A stretch of DNA of 40,438 nt, from contig NZ_BPRB01000119.1 of the NCBI RefSeq assembly GCF_022179685.1, forward strand, positions 1 to 40,438, in the 5' to 3' direction. Position 1 is the first letter of the stretch; each line of letters begins with the position of its first letter. The stretch is from Methylobacterium trifolii (lineage in GTDB: Bacteria; Pseudomonadota; Alphaproteobacteria; Rhizobiales; Beijerinckiaceae). Below, piece after piece: positions 26,282 through 34,112 of this stretch. The notes below the pieces were generated by a model. That model ran no database searches and was not told the origin of the DNA. It saw nothing but the letters and a program-made list of their open reading frames with translations. Made by a program: the position numbers and the translations under genes.

Positions 26282-26702
26282 GCAGCGTCTCCGGGCCGAA
26301 GGAGGCCGGCAGCAGGTCCTCCAGGGTGAAGCTGCGGCCCACGCCCGCCGGGCCCGCCGCGTGGACCGGCGTGTCGGAGGCGGCGAATTCCCGGATGCGC
26401 TGGCGGCAGGCCCCGCAGGGGGTGACGAGGCCCGCGCCGTCGCCGAGCACCAGCATCGCCCGGATGTGCCGGCCGCCGGCCGCGATCATCGCCGCGATCG
26501 CCCCGGCCTCGGCGCAGGTGCCCACCGGATAGGCCGCGTTCTCGACGTTGCAGCCGGCGTGGATCGCACCCGTCTCGTCGCGGAGCGCGGCACCGACGGC
26601 AAAGCGCGAGTAGGGGGCATAGGCCCGGGCCCGTGCCGTCCGGGCCGCCTCGAACAGGGCCGCGACGTCAGGGTTTTCGGTGTCCGTGTCGCGCGCCTGC
26701 AT
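26274..26702 (-). CDS. cdd: Cytidine deaminase
   Basis: A 142-residue zinc-dependent cytidine/deoxycytidine deaminase, giving (deoxy)uridine. It has YAPYSRFAVGAAL, then CNVENAAYPVGTCAEAGAI with zinc ligand C63 and catalytic E65, and TPCGACRQRIREF with ligands C96 and C99. This is the three-cysteine homotetrameric form. It is the first gene of the minus-strand salvage operon, so the operon promoter should lie in the 51-bp gap before 26703 or further upstream inside the anti-sigma gene. No clear regulator site was found in the gap. Confidence 0.95.
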   Translation of the reverse strand: MQARDTDTENPDVAALFEAARTARARAYAPYSRFAVGAALRDETGAIHAGCNVENAAYPVGTCAEAGAIAAMIAAGGRHIRAMLVLGDGAGLVTPCGACRQRIREFAASDTPVHAAGPAGVGRSFTLEDLLPASFGPETLRG

Positions 26703-26753
26703 CGCCGATCTTTGGCACCGCCCCCGCCGGCCTGTCGAGGGGTTGGAGTCCGA

Positions 26754-27521
26754 TCAGCGTGTGGCGGTGCTGCCGCCGGCAAGCATCGCGACCGCACGGC
26801 GCAGGGTGGCCTCGTCGCCCGAGCCGCTGAGGGCGTAGGACGAGCCGCCGGCCGTCCAGTAGATGGTGGTGTCCTCGCCCGAGCCGGCGATCTCGTTGGG
26901 CTGTCCGATCGAACGGCGATGGGTGGCAAAGAGCGAGACCTCGCCGAACGGCCCTGCGGCCACGGCCACCTCGATCCCGGTGCCGTGCCGGGCGGGGAAC
27001 ACCTGTACGTCCCGCACGCTCCAGCCCTCGGGCATGGCCGGCAGGCCGATGCCGGTGGCCGCCTCGATCTCGGCACGGTCGTAGGCGCCGCCCCGCTGCG
27101 AGGCGATCCGGGCGCGCAGCCGCACGACCTGGCGGGCCTGCTGGGCATCCTCCACCAGGGTCGGGTCCACGGTGGCGGCGAAGGTGCCGGGCACGCCGAA
27201 CTGGCCGATCTCGTCGTGCGCTAGCCAGCCGGCGCCGACCAGGACGGCGATCGCCGCCGCCCGCTTCAGGCGCGCGGAGACGCGGCGCCAGCGCAGGGAG
27301 CGGTCGAGGCGCCGGGCCGCGTTCAGGTTCCGCTCCGGGCCGGGGGTCGGGGCGCGGGCGAAGGATTCGCGCAGCGCGTCGCGATCGTGCATCTCGGCCA
27401 TCACCTGGGCCGCCACCGTGGGATGGCGCGCGAGGTGGGCTTCCACGTCGAGGCGCCGCATCACGTCGAGCTGTCCGTCGACGAAGGCGATGAGATCGCT
27501 GTCTGTGATCGGGTCGATCAT
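26754..27521 (-). CDS. Anti-sigma factor (membrane-spanning)
   Basis: A 255-residue protein directly after an ECF sigma gene. The N-terminal ~60 residues (DSDLIAFVDGQLD, then VEAHLARHPTVAAQV) match the anti-sigma zinc-finger-like domain, though the HxxxCxxC cysteines are absent, so zinc binding is unlikely. A membrane segment (~88-103, AAIAVLVGAGWLAHDE) is followed by a ~150-residue periplasmic domain. It should hold the sigma factor at the membrane until a signal arrives. The spacing to the sigma gene is 85 nt. It is not a FecR-type protein by eye; a RskA/ChrR-like general type fits better. Confidence 0.85.
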   Translation of the reverse strand: MIDPITDSDLIAFVDGQLDVMRRLDVEAHLARHPTVAAQVMAEMHDRDALRESFARAPTPGPERNLNAARRLDRSLRWRRVSARLKRAAAIAVLVGAGWLAHDEIGQFGVPGTFAATVDPTLVEDAQQARQVVRLRARIASQRGGAYDRAEIEAATGIGLPAMPEGWSVRDVQVFPARHGTGIEVAVAAGPFGEVSLFATHRRSIGQPNEIAGSGEDTTIYWTAGGSSYALSGSGDEATLRRAVAMLAGGSTATR

Positions 27522-27606
27522 CGCGCCAAATCCTGCCGTCCAAAAAATCCTGTGGTCTCTGCGTCGTCCTCGTGCGGCCGGCCCGACGCCGGGGCCCTAT
27601 GGATCG

Positions 27607-28227
27607 TCAGGGGCCGCCGCCGGCCCGCCTGGGAAAGGGTATGGAATCCGGTCCCTCCGCGTGCCCGTCGCGGGACACCAGCCGGAGGTGCCCGCGCTCG
27701 GGGGCGCGGGCGGGCGGTTCCGCATCGGACTTGCCGGGGGTGCCGTCCTCGAACGCCCGCAGGGCTGCGCGCCCGCGCCCGAGGCGCGACATCAGCGTGC
27801 CGATCGGGATGCCGAGCACTGCCGCCGCATCCGCGTAGGCCATCCCTTCGAGGGTCACGAGATGGAGGGCGGCCCGCTGCTCCTCGGGGAGCCTGAGGAA
27901 GGCCTGTCGGATCTGGGCGAGGCGCACCTGTCCTTCCTGCGCCGGCAGGGCCACCTCCTCGTTGAGCTGCACCAGCACGTCGGCGTGGCGCGCCTCCACC
28001 TGCTTGCGGCGCTGGTCGTCGATGAAGACGTTGTGCAGGACCGTCATCATCCAGGTCCGCAGGTTCGTGTTCGGCCGCAGGCCGTTCTTGGCCTCCAGGG
28101 CGCGCACCAGGGTGTCGTGCACGAGGTCGTCCGCCCGCAGAGCGTCGCGGGTGAGGGAACGGGCGTAGCGCCGCAGCGGCACCAGCAGGTCGACGATGTC
28201 GGGGTTCTTCGTCTTGTCGGCGCTCAT
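27607..28227 (-). CDS. ECF-family RNA polymerase sigma factor
   Basis: A 206-residue group IV sigma factor. Region 2 is visible as LRRYARSLTRDALRADDLVHDTLVRAL with NLRTWMMTVLHNVFIDDQRR, and region 4 as RLPEEQRAALHLVTLEGMAYADAAAVLGIPIGTLMSRL. The C-terminal ~40 residues are a Pro/Gly-rich extension beyond the usual end. The start at 28227 is fixed by an in-frame TGA three codons upstream, although GGAG then touches the ATG, an unusually short spacing. It stands between a TonB siderophore receptor and an anti-sigma gene, which suggests control of iron uptake. However, the receptor lacks a signalling domain. Confidence 0.93.
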   Translation of the reverse strand: MSADKTKNPDIVDLLVPLRRYARSLTRDALRADDLVHDTLVRALEAKNGLRPNTNLRTWMMTVLHNVFIDDQRRKQVEARHADVLVQLNEEVALPAQEGQVRLAQIRQAFLRLPEEQRAALHLVTLEGMAYADAAAVLGIPIGTLMSRLGRGRAALRAFEDGTPGKSDAEPPARAPERGHLRLVSRDGHAEGPDSIPFPRRAGGGP

Positions 28228-28311
28228 CTCCTGTCAACGCGTGGACAGCCGGGAATAATCCGCGCGCCGCACACTTAAAGCGTCCGGCCCGCCGGATCGT
28301 GGGCCGGGATG

Positions 28312-30606
28312 CTACCAGCGGTAGGTCAAAGTCCCGAACACGGAGCGCCGGAAGCCCTCGAAGACGTAGCCCGTGTAGAAGCCCGACGTGAAGTAGCGCT
28401 GGTCGAACAGGTTGGTGGCGTTCACCGACAGCACGGCGCCCTTCCAGGCCGGGTCGAGCCGGGCGAGGTCGTAGCTCACCGAGGCGTCCACGAGGGCGTA
28501 GCCGGGGATGTGGTCGACGTTGGTCGCGTCCGTGCGCGCGCCGACGTAGCGCACGCCCGCCCCCGCGCGCAGGCCGCCTAAAGGCGAGGCGAACGGGAAC
28601 GCGTAGTCGGCAAACAGGGAGACGGTGTTGGTGGGCGCGTTGGCGAGCCGATTGCCGATGAGGGTCGGGTCGGACTGGTTCTTCGTTACCTTGGTGTCGA
28701 GATGCGCGAAACCGAAGACGAGGTTGAAGCCCTCGAACAGGTTGGCCTTGCCCTCGAGTTCGAAGCCCTTGGCCACCGCCTCGCCGGTCTGGATGAAGAA
28801 GCCGGGATTGAGCGGGTCGGCCAGCGGGATATTGGTCTGCGTGATCTCGAAATACGAGGCGGTGTAGAGGGCGTTGCTGCCGGGGGGCTGCCACTTCACG
28901 CCGCCCTCGACCTGCGACGCCTCGCGGGGGCTGAGCGCCGTGCCGTCGGCCCGCTGTCCGGCGATCTGCGGGTTGAACGAGGTCGAGTACGAGGCGTAGG
29001 GCACGATGCCGTAGGCGAACTCGTAGCCCAGCGCCGCGCGGTAGCTGAGCGCCGAGAAGCTCTGCTGGTCCACCGTCGTCCGGTTCAGGGTCGCGACGGG
29101 AAGGTTCGGAAAATTGAAGACGCTGGTGATCCGCTGGTCGACCCAGTCGTTGCGCACGCTCCCGGTGAGGATGAAGCCGTTCCACTTCATCTGGTCCTGG
29201 AAATAGGCGCCCGTCTGCTGCTGCGTCGCGCGGGCGGAAAAATTCGTCCGCTGCGGGAAGGCGATGGCCAGGTTGTAGGTCGGGTCGTAGAGGTCGATCG
29301 ACCGGTTGGCGACGGCCAGCGGATAGCCGTTCGGGTAGGTCCGCGCGTCGCGGCGGTAGTAGTTCTGGAAGTCGACGCCGAAGACGACGTTGTGCTGGAC
29401 GCCCAGGGTGTCGAACTGACCCTCGACATGGTTGTCGGCGAGCAGGCCCTGGCTCGACTGGTCGCGCAGATACGGGGTGACGGAGACCGCGAGGAAGCTC
29501 GCGGGCGTCGCGGCAGGCGACGCGCCGACGGCCTGATACTTCGACGTGGTCTCGTAGGCGCGGAAGGCCGAGTGGAACAGCCATCCGGGCGCGAAGGTGT
29601 GGTCGAGGATGTAGCCGATCTCCTTGTTCTCCAGGAGACCGGTGTTGAAGTTCGGCTGTCCGACGAAGACGTCGCGCTGGTAGAAGCCCCGGGTGCTCGG
29701 GATGATCGAGCCGACGATGGGCAGGCTCTGCTCGGAGCCGCCGCCGCGGTACTCGGCGTATTTCGCGAGCACCGTGAGGGAGGTGTCGGAATCCGGGCGC
29801 CAGGTGACTGCCGGGGCGATGAAGGTCCGGTCGTCCGGGGTGTACTTCACCTGGCTGTCGGCGCTGCGCACGAGGCCGGTGATGCGGTAGGCGAACTGGG
29901 GCGCTCCCTCGACCGGACCGGACAGGTCGAAGCCGGCCTGGATGCGGTTGCGGTTGCCGCCCTGGAGGAAGACCTCGTTGAACGGCGTGAAGGTCGGGCG
30001 CTTGGAGGCGAGGTTGACGATGCCGCCGGGCTGGCCCGCGCCGTAGAGCACCGAGATCGGCCCCTTGATCACGTCGATGCGCTCGTAGCCGTAGGGCTCG
30101 ACGTTCTGGTCGAACGAGTTGAAGCCGTACCGCAGGCCGTCCTCGTAGACGTTGTCGAAGTTGTTGGCGTTGAAGCCGCGCAGCGTGAAGGTCGGGCCGC
30201 CCTGGCCGCCCGGATAATCCACCGCCTGGACGTTGGGGGTGTAGGCCACCGCCGTGTTGAGGTCCTGCACGCCGCGGACGTCGAGTTCCTCGCGGGTGAT
30301 GACGCTGACGGTCGCCGGGGTCTCCAGGATGGAATCGTTGCCCTTCATGCCCGCGGTCGAGCGGGTCGCGACGAATCCGGTGGTGCCGAAGGTCGGCGCC
30401 TGCGCCTCCACCGAGAGTTCGTCGAGGGTGACGGAGCCTGCCGCCGCGGCCCCCACCGGGGTCGGGGTGTTCGAAGCATTCGGCGGCTTGGACGCCTGCG
30501 CCCAGGCGGACCCGAGCCCGGCGAGGAGCGCCGCCCCGGCGATCCCGGCCGTCAGGCCGGCACGCAGGCTGCGGGCGCCGTGATGCGCGCTGATCGATCG
30601 TGCCAT
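28312..30606 (-). CDS. TonB-dependent siderophore receptor
   Basis: A 764-residue outer-membrane receptor for ferric siderophores. It has a signal peptide (~1-36, ending SAWA), a short spacer with a TonB-box-like TLDELSVEA, and the plug (~90-210) with ETPATVSVITREELD, FTLRGFNANN and ERIDVIKGPISVLYGAGQPGGIVNL. A 22-strand barrel ends in GTLTYRW with a C-terminal aromatic residue. There is no room for an N-terminal signalling (STN) domain between signal peptide and plug, so it is probably a transporter and not a FecA-like transducer. The ligand cannot be told; FhuA/FoxA-type hydroxamate receptors are the nearest by eye. The ECF sigma gene follows after 84 nt. Confidence 0.95.
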   Translation of the reverse strand: MARSISAHHGARSLRAGLTAGIAGAALLAGLGSAWAQASKPPNASNTPTPVGAAAAGSVTLDELSVEAQAPTFGTTGFVATRSTAGMKGNDSILETPATVSVITREELDVRGVQDLNTAVAYTPNVQAVDYPGGQGGPTFTLRGFNANNFDNVYEDGLRYGFNSFDQNVEPYGYERIDVIKGPISVLYGAGQPGGIVNLASKRPTFTPFNEVFLQGGNRNRIQAGFDLSGPVEGAPQFAYRITGLVRSADSQVKYTPDDRTFIAPAVTWRPDSDTSLTVLAKYAEYRGGGSEQSLPIVGSIIPSTRGFYQRDVFVGQPNFNTGLLENKEIGYILDHTFAPGWLFHSAFRAYETTSKYQAVGASPAATPASFLAVSVTPYLRDQSSQGLLADNHVEGQFDTLGVQHNVVFGVDFQNYYRRDARTYPNGYPLAVANRSIDLYDPTYNLAIAFPQRTNFSARATQQQTGAYFQDQMKWNGFILTGSVRNDWVDQRITSVFNFPNLPVATLNRTTVDQQSFSALSYRAALGYEFAYGIVPYASYSTSFNPQIAGQRADGTALSPREASQVEGGVKWQPPGSNALYTASYFEITQTNIPLADPLNPGFFIQTGEAVAKGFELEGKANLFEGFNLVFGFAHLDTKVTKNQSDPTLIGNRLANAPTNTVSLFADYAFPFASPLGGLRAGAGVRYVGARTDATNVDHIPGYALVDASVSYDLARLDPAWKGAVLSVNATNLFDQRYFTSGFYTGYVFEGFRRSVFGTLTYRW

Positions 30607-30713
30607 GCCGGATGAGCCCCCCGCGTAAGGTCTGCGCCATCCATCGTCCGGACGGCGTGCCCCTCAGTTCTTCGCAGGTCTAGGCAAGTCGGTTCGCCGT
30701 GCAATCGGCATAG

Positions 30714-30752
30714 TTTGGACCGGTTCCAGACATTATCTAGAGCTGTTCCAAA
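30714..30752 (-). promoter_or_regulatory. Two tandem Irr-box-like sites upstream of the siderophore receptor
   Basis: TTTGGACCGGTTCCAGA (30714-30730) and TCTAGAGCTGTTCCAAA (30736-30752) each fit the rhizobial iron-control element, remembered as TTTRGAA-N3-TTCYAAA, at 15 of 17 positions. They are spaced 22 bp centre to centre, about two helical turns, and the first lies 108 nt before the receptor ATG. GTTTGGA and TCCAAAC also form a 7-bp inverted repeat across the pair. Iron control by Irr is an inference. Confidence 0.5.
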
Positions 30753-30831
30753 CCGTGCCTCTGGAGTTTTCTCAAGGACTTGAGCGGCAAGCCTTTCTGG
30801 TTCGCGGGAGCTTCAGAACCCGGAGAGGCTC

Positions 30832-30900
30832 CGCGGCGGCAGGCTGGAATCTTGGCTGCGGAAAGTGCTGATTCTGCAACATCTCCGGCCTGCCGCCGCG
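30832..30900. repeat. Long inverted repeat after the patatin gene
   Basis: CGCGGCGGCAGGC (30832-30844) pairs perfectly with GCCTGCCGCCGCG (30888-30900), 13 bp, with a 43-nt loop. It starts 7 nt beyond the patatin stop and could act as a 3' stabiliser or terminator for it. A compact hairpin, CTCAAGGACTTGAG, lies at 30771-30784. The whole 30607-30906 stretch is non-coding and may contain an intergenic repeat element. Confidence 0.55.
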
Positions 30901-30906
30901 TCGCCT

Positions 30907-32040
30907 TCACTGATAGGCTTGCTGAAGGTCGAGGGTGCAGTCCCGCCCGATTTTTTCGTAGTTTTCGGCGAGCCAGGTTTGGGCGGCACTGCGGCCCTTG
31001 TCGCGCAGACGCAGGAAGACCTTCCAGCGGGCATCGAGCTTGGAGGCCGCGTTGTATTCCTCCAGGGCGTCCGTACCGTCGATGCGGTGGACCAGTACCC
31101 GCTGGTAGGCCCCCTGGCCGAGGACGCCCTCCTCGATCAGCCCGTCCACGTAGTCGATGGCGCGCAGTTCCCGCATCAGGTTGGCGTTGAAGGTGATCTC
31201 GTTGAGGCGGTCGCGGATCTCGGCCTCCGTCCGCGGGGTCTCCCGCCGCTCGACCGGGTTGATCTGCACCAGAAGGATGTCGTCGGTCTGTGCGCCCCGG
31301 TGCAGGGGGTAGAGGGGCGGGTTGCCGAGGTAGCCGCCGTCCCAATAGGGCACGCCGTCGATCTCCACCGCCTGGAACACGGTGGGCAGGCAGGCCGAGG
31401 CCATCAGGTGGTCCACCGTCAGGCGCTCGCGCTCGAACACCGCGAGCTTGCCGGTCCAGACGTTGGTGGCCGAGACGAAGACGCCGGCCGTGTCGGCCTC
31501 GCGCAGGCCCTCGAAGTCGATCTGGGCGGCGAGCGCCTTGCGCAGGGGGTTGATGTTGAGGGGATTGGAAACGTAGGGGCTCGGCGTCAGCGCCTTCATC
31601 CAGAATTCGGCGACCGGGTTGCCCTTCCAGAACCCGAGCAGGCTGCCGACGAGGCTGCGCTGGGCCGGGCCCATGTCCCCGTCGAGGCTGACCTCGCGCC
31701 AGAACCGCTCCAGCCCCTCGCGGGCGCCGTCAGGGCCGCCCTTCAGCCATCCGTCGATCATCACGACGCCGTTCATGGCGCCCGCGCTCGCGCCGGTCAC
31801 CGCCTCGAAGCCGAGGCGCCCGTCCTCGATCAGGGCGTCGAGGACGCCCCAGGTGAAGGCGCCGTGCGCGCCCCCGCCCTGGAGCGCGAGCGCCACGGTC
31901 TTCTCGGCTCCGGGGCCGGCCATGATGTTGAGGGGCGGACGGGCGGAGGGCCGGTCCTCGATGCCGTCGTTGACGGGCACGCCTTCCGGGACGGCGGTCA
32001 AGGGGTTCTCGGGTTCGGGACCGTGGCTGGCGTCTGTCAT
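30907..32040 (-). CDS. Patatin-like phospholipase family protein
   Basis: A 377-residue patatin-fold lipid acyl hydrolase. The oxyanion loop is LQGGGAHGAFTWG (53-65), the nucleophile S85 is in GASAG (83-87), and the second catalytic residue D234 is in YWDGGYLGN. A ~140-residue C-terminal region follows, as in the patatin-DUF3734 subfamily. There is no signal peptide, so it acts in the cytoplasm or at inclusion surfaces. The start is either ATG 32040 or the adjacent ATG 32043; GGAAG spacing favours 32040. TGCA-rich sites upstream resemble PhaR sites of polyhydroxyalkanoate genes, which hints at a granule-linked role (weak inference). Confidence 0.88.
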   Translation of the reverse strand: MTDASHGPEPENPLTAVPEGVPVNDGIEDRPSARPPLNIMAGPGAEKTVALALQGGGAHGAFTWGVLDALIEDGRLGFEAVTGASAGAMNGVVMIDGWLKGGPDGAREGLERFWREVSLDGDMGPAQRSLVGSLLGFWKGNPVAEFWMKALTPSPYVSNPLNINPLRKALAAQIDFEGLREADTAGVFVSATNVWTGKLAVFERERLTVDHLMASACLPTVFQAVEIDGVPYWDGGYLGNPPLYPLHRGAQTDDILLVQINPVERRETPRTEAEIRDRLNEITFNANLMRELRAIDYVDGLIEEGVLGQGAYQRVLVHRIDGTDALEEYNAASKLDARWKVFLRLRDKGRSAAQTWLAENYEKIGRDCTLDLQQAYQ

Positions 32041-32445
32041 CATGGCTTCCAGATGGGATGGTGCAGTGCAGCAGCAACGCGCGTGCCGCCCTTGCGCCCC
32101 ATGCCCGGTGCGAAAAAGCACGCCGGCCCTTCGCGCCATCCGGGCGGCCCGCCGCGCGCGGGCGCCGGTCCGGCTGCCTTCCGTGCAGTGCGGGAGAGGG
32201 TAAAACTCGACATTGCAGCGCGGATGCGACATGACACGCGCGGCGCCGGCATGCGCCGGAATCGGCTTGACGCTCGCGCGTCTCGTTCGCACCTCATCGC
32301 GATCCCGGGTCACGGCAATCGCTGATCAAGGGTTGCGCGCGTATCGTCCACGCGAGCCGAATCATGCGAGTCGGCCGTCGAGGCCGGGCCGTGTAAGGCG
32401 CCCGCTCGGCGGCGGGCGACAAGCGGCCGTACGCGAAGGTCTACG
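32041..32445. promoter_or_regulatory. Divergent promoter region patatin/ispG with TGCA-rich sites
   Basis: These 405 bases have no convincing gene. TGCAGTGCAGCAGCAA (32062-32077) lies 22 nt before the patatin ATG. Related GTGCAGTGCGG and TTGCAGCGCGG follow near 32183 and 32214. On the minus strand the first reads CTGC-ACT-GCAC, one mismatch from the CTGC-N3-GCAG form reported for PhaR. The part near ispG contains no clear promoter; GAAGG precedes its ATG. Confidence 0.4.
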
Positions 32446-33756
32446 ATGGAAGCCATGGAAGCCGTCCGTTCCGACAACCCGATCGCCGGCACCGGCCCCG
32501 AGATCGCAGGTCCGGCCCCCCGTCACCGCACGGTCGGCGTGCGCGTCGGCGAGGGCGAGGGCGCGGTGATCGTCGGCGGGGGCGCCCCCATCGTCGTCCA
32601 GTCGATGACCAACACCGACACGGCCGACATCGACGCCACGGTGGCCCAGGTGGCCCAGCTCGCCCGCGCGGGTTCGGAGCTGGTGCGCATCACCGTCGAC
32701 CGGGAGGAGGCCGCCGCCGCCGTGCCGAAGGTGCGCGAGCGCCTCGACCGCATCGGCTGCCACGTGCCGCTGGTCGGCGACTTCCACTACATCGGCCACA
32801 AGCTCCTGTCCGACCATCCGGCCTGCGCCGAGGCCCTGGCCAAGTACCGGATCAACCCCGGCAACGTCGGCTTCAAGGAGAAGAAGGACGTCCAGTTCTC
32901 GACCATCATCGAGCAGGCGATCCGCTACGGGAAGACCGTGCGCATCGGCGCGAACTGGGGTTCGCTGGACGAGGCGCTGCTCACGCACCTGATGGACGAG
33001 AACGCCAAGCTCCCCCGGCCGATCGACGCCCGCGCGGTCATGCGCGAGGCGATGGTGCGCTCGGCGCTCAGCTCCGCCGACCGCGCCGTGGAACTCGGAC
33101 TGCCGAAGGACCGCATCGTCCTGTCGGCCAAGGTCTCGGCGGTGCAGGACCTGATCGCGGTCTTCCGCGAGGTCGCCCGCCGCTCGGATTACGCGATCCA
33201 CCTCGGGCTGACCGAGGCCGGCATGGGCTCGAAGGGGCTGGTCGCGGCGTCGGCCGCCATCGGCGTGCTGCTGCAGGAGGGGATCGGCGACACGATCCGC
33301 TACTCGCTGACGCCCGAGCCCGGCGGCGACCGGACCGTCGAGGTGAAGGCCAGCCAGGAACTGCTCCAGACCATGGGGTTCCGCACCTTCGTGCCGATGG
33401 TCGCCGCCTGCCCCGGCTGCGGGCGCACCACCTCGACCACGTTCCAGGAACTCGCCCGCGACATCCAGAACTGGATCGTCACCTCCATGCCGGAGTGGAA
33501 GAAGACCTATCCGGGCGTCGAGGGCCTGAACGTCGCGGTGATGGGCTGCATCGTCAACGGCCCCGGCGAGTCGAAGCACGCCGACATCGGCATCTCGCTG
33601 CCCGGTACCGGCGAGACCCCGACCGCCCCGGTCTTCATCGACGGCAAGAAGGCGATGACCCTGCGCGGCGCGACGCTGGCCAAGGATTTCGAGACCGTCG
33701 TGATCGACTACATCGAGCGCCGCTTCGGCCAGGGCGCGCGGAACGCGGCCGAGTAA
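32446..33756 (+). CDS. ispG: 4-hydroxy-3-methylbut-2-en-1-yl diphosphate synthase
   Basis: A 436-residue IspG (GcpE), the penultimate step of the MEP isoprenoid pathway, converting MEcPP to HMBPP with a [4Fe-4S] cluster. The cluster cysteines are C322 and C325 (CPGCGRTTS) and C368 ([10 protein letters not shown]), with E375 in the same block. The N-terminal barrel has [14 protein letters not shown] and [11 protein letters not shown]. It is the short bacterial form without the plant insert. The first ATG (32446) has GAAGG 7 nt upstream; a second ATG three codons later is possible. It stands alone on the plus strand before kup. Confidence 0.96.
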   Translation: MEAMEAVRSDNPIAGTGPEIAGPAPRHRTVGVRVGEGEGAVIVGGGAPIVVQSMTNTDTADIDATVAQVAQLARAGSELVRITVDREEAAAAVPKVRERLDRIGCHVPLVGDFHYIGHKLLSDHPACAEALAKYRINPGNVGFKEKKDVQFSTIIEQAIRYGKTVRIGANWGSLDEALLTHLMDENAKLPRPIDARAVMREAMVRSALSSADRAVELGLPKDRIVLSAKVSAVQDLIAVFREVARRSDYAIHLGLTEAGMGSKGLVAASAAIGVLLQEGIGDTIRYSLTPEPGGDRTVEVKASQELLQTMGFRTFVPMVAACPGCGRTTSTTFQELARDIQNWIVTSMPEWKKTYPGVEGLNVAVMGCIVNGPGESKHADIGISLPGTGETPTAPVFIDGKKAMTLRGATLAKDFETVVIDYIERRFGQGARNAAE

Positions 33757-34112
33757 GCTCGCGGATCACACCGTCCGCGGCGAAGGCCGGCTCAGGCGTC
33801 GCCCTCCCCCCTCTGCGGAGGAAGGGACGCGTGCCGTAGACGTTTCACCGTCCGAGCCCGCTCCCCGACCGCCAGCCACCTCTGAGCCTGCGGCATGGCC
33901 GCCGCGCGTCCGGGCAGGGGCACGTCCGCAACGGGCGGCTGTTTCCGCCTGCGCGGCGGCGTGATAGCAGGGCATCGAAACCCGTGAGCGGCCGGCCCTT
34001 CCGCCGGGCACGCAGCCCGGCAGACTTTTCGCGTCCCATATCGCGCCTCCGGTGGGGCATCGACGCGCCACACCGCGAACCGCCGGGCAGGCCTGAGCCT
34101 CGATCACACCCG
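33757..34112. other. Intergenic region with partial palindromic repeat
   Basis: A 6-bp stem (CGCGGA/TCCGCG, 33760-33779) begins 3 nt after the ispG stop and has no T-run. A partial copy of the window's CCCCCTCTGCGGAG repeat follows at 33801-33827. The remainder up to the kup ATG is GC-rich, and no gene is supported on either strand. The kup promoter may lie in about 33950-34050, where GTGATAGCAGG and ACTTTTCGCG make a slightly less GC-rich stretch. Confidence 0.45.

Noticed and set aside
27518..30640. 1040-residue minus-strand open frame over the receptor and sigma genes
   Set aside because: It runs in another frame over two well-supported genes and has proline/arginine-rich nonsense composition.
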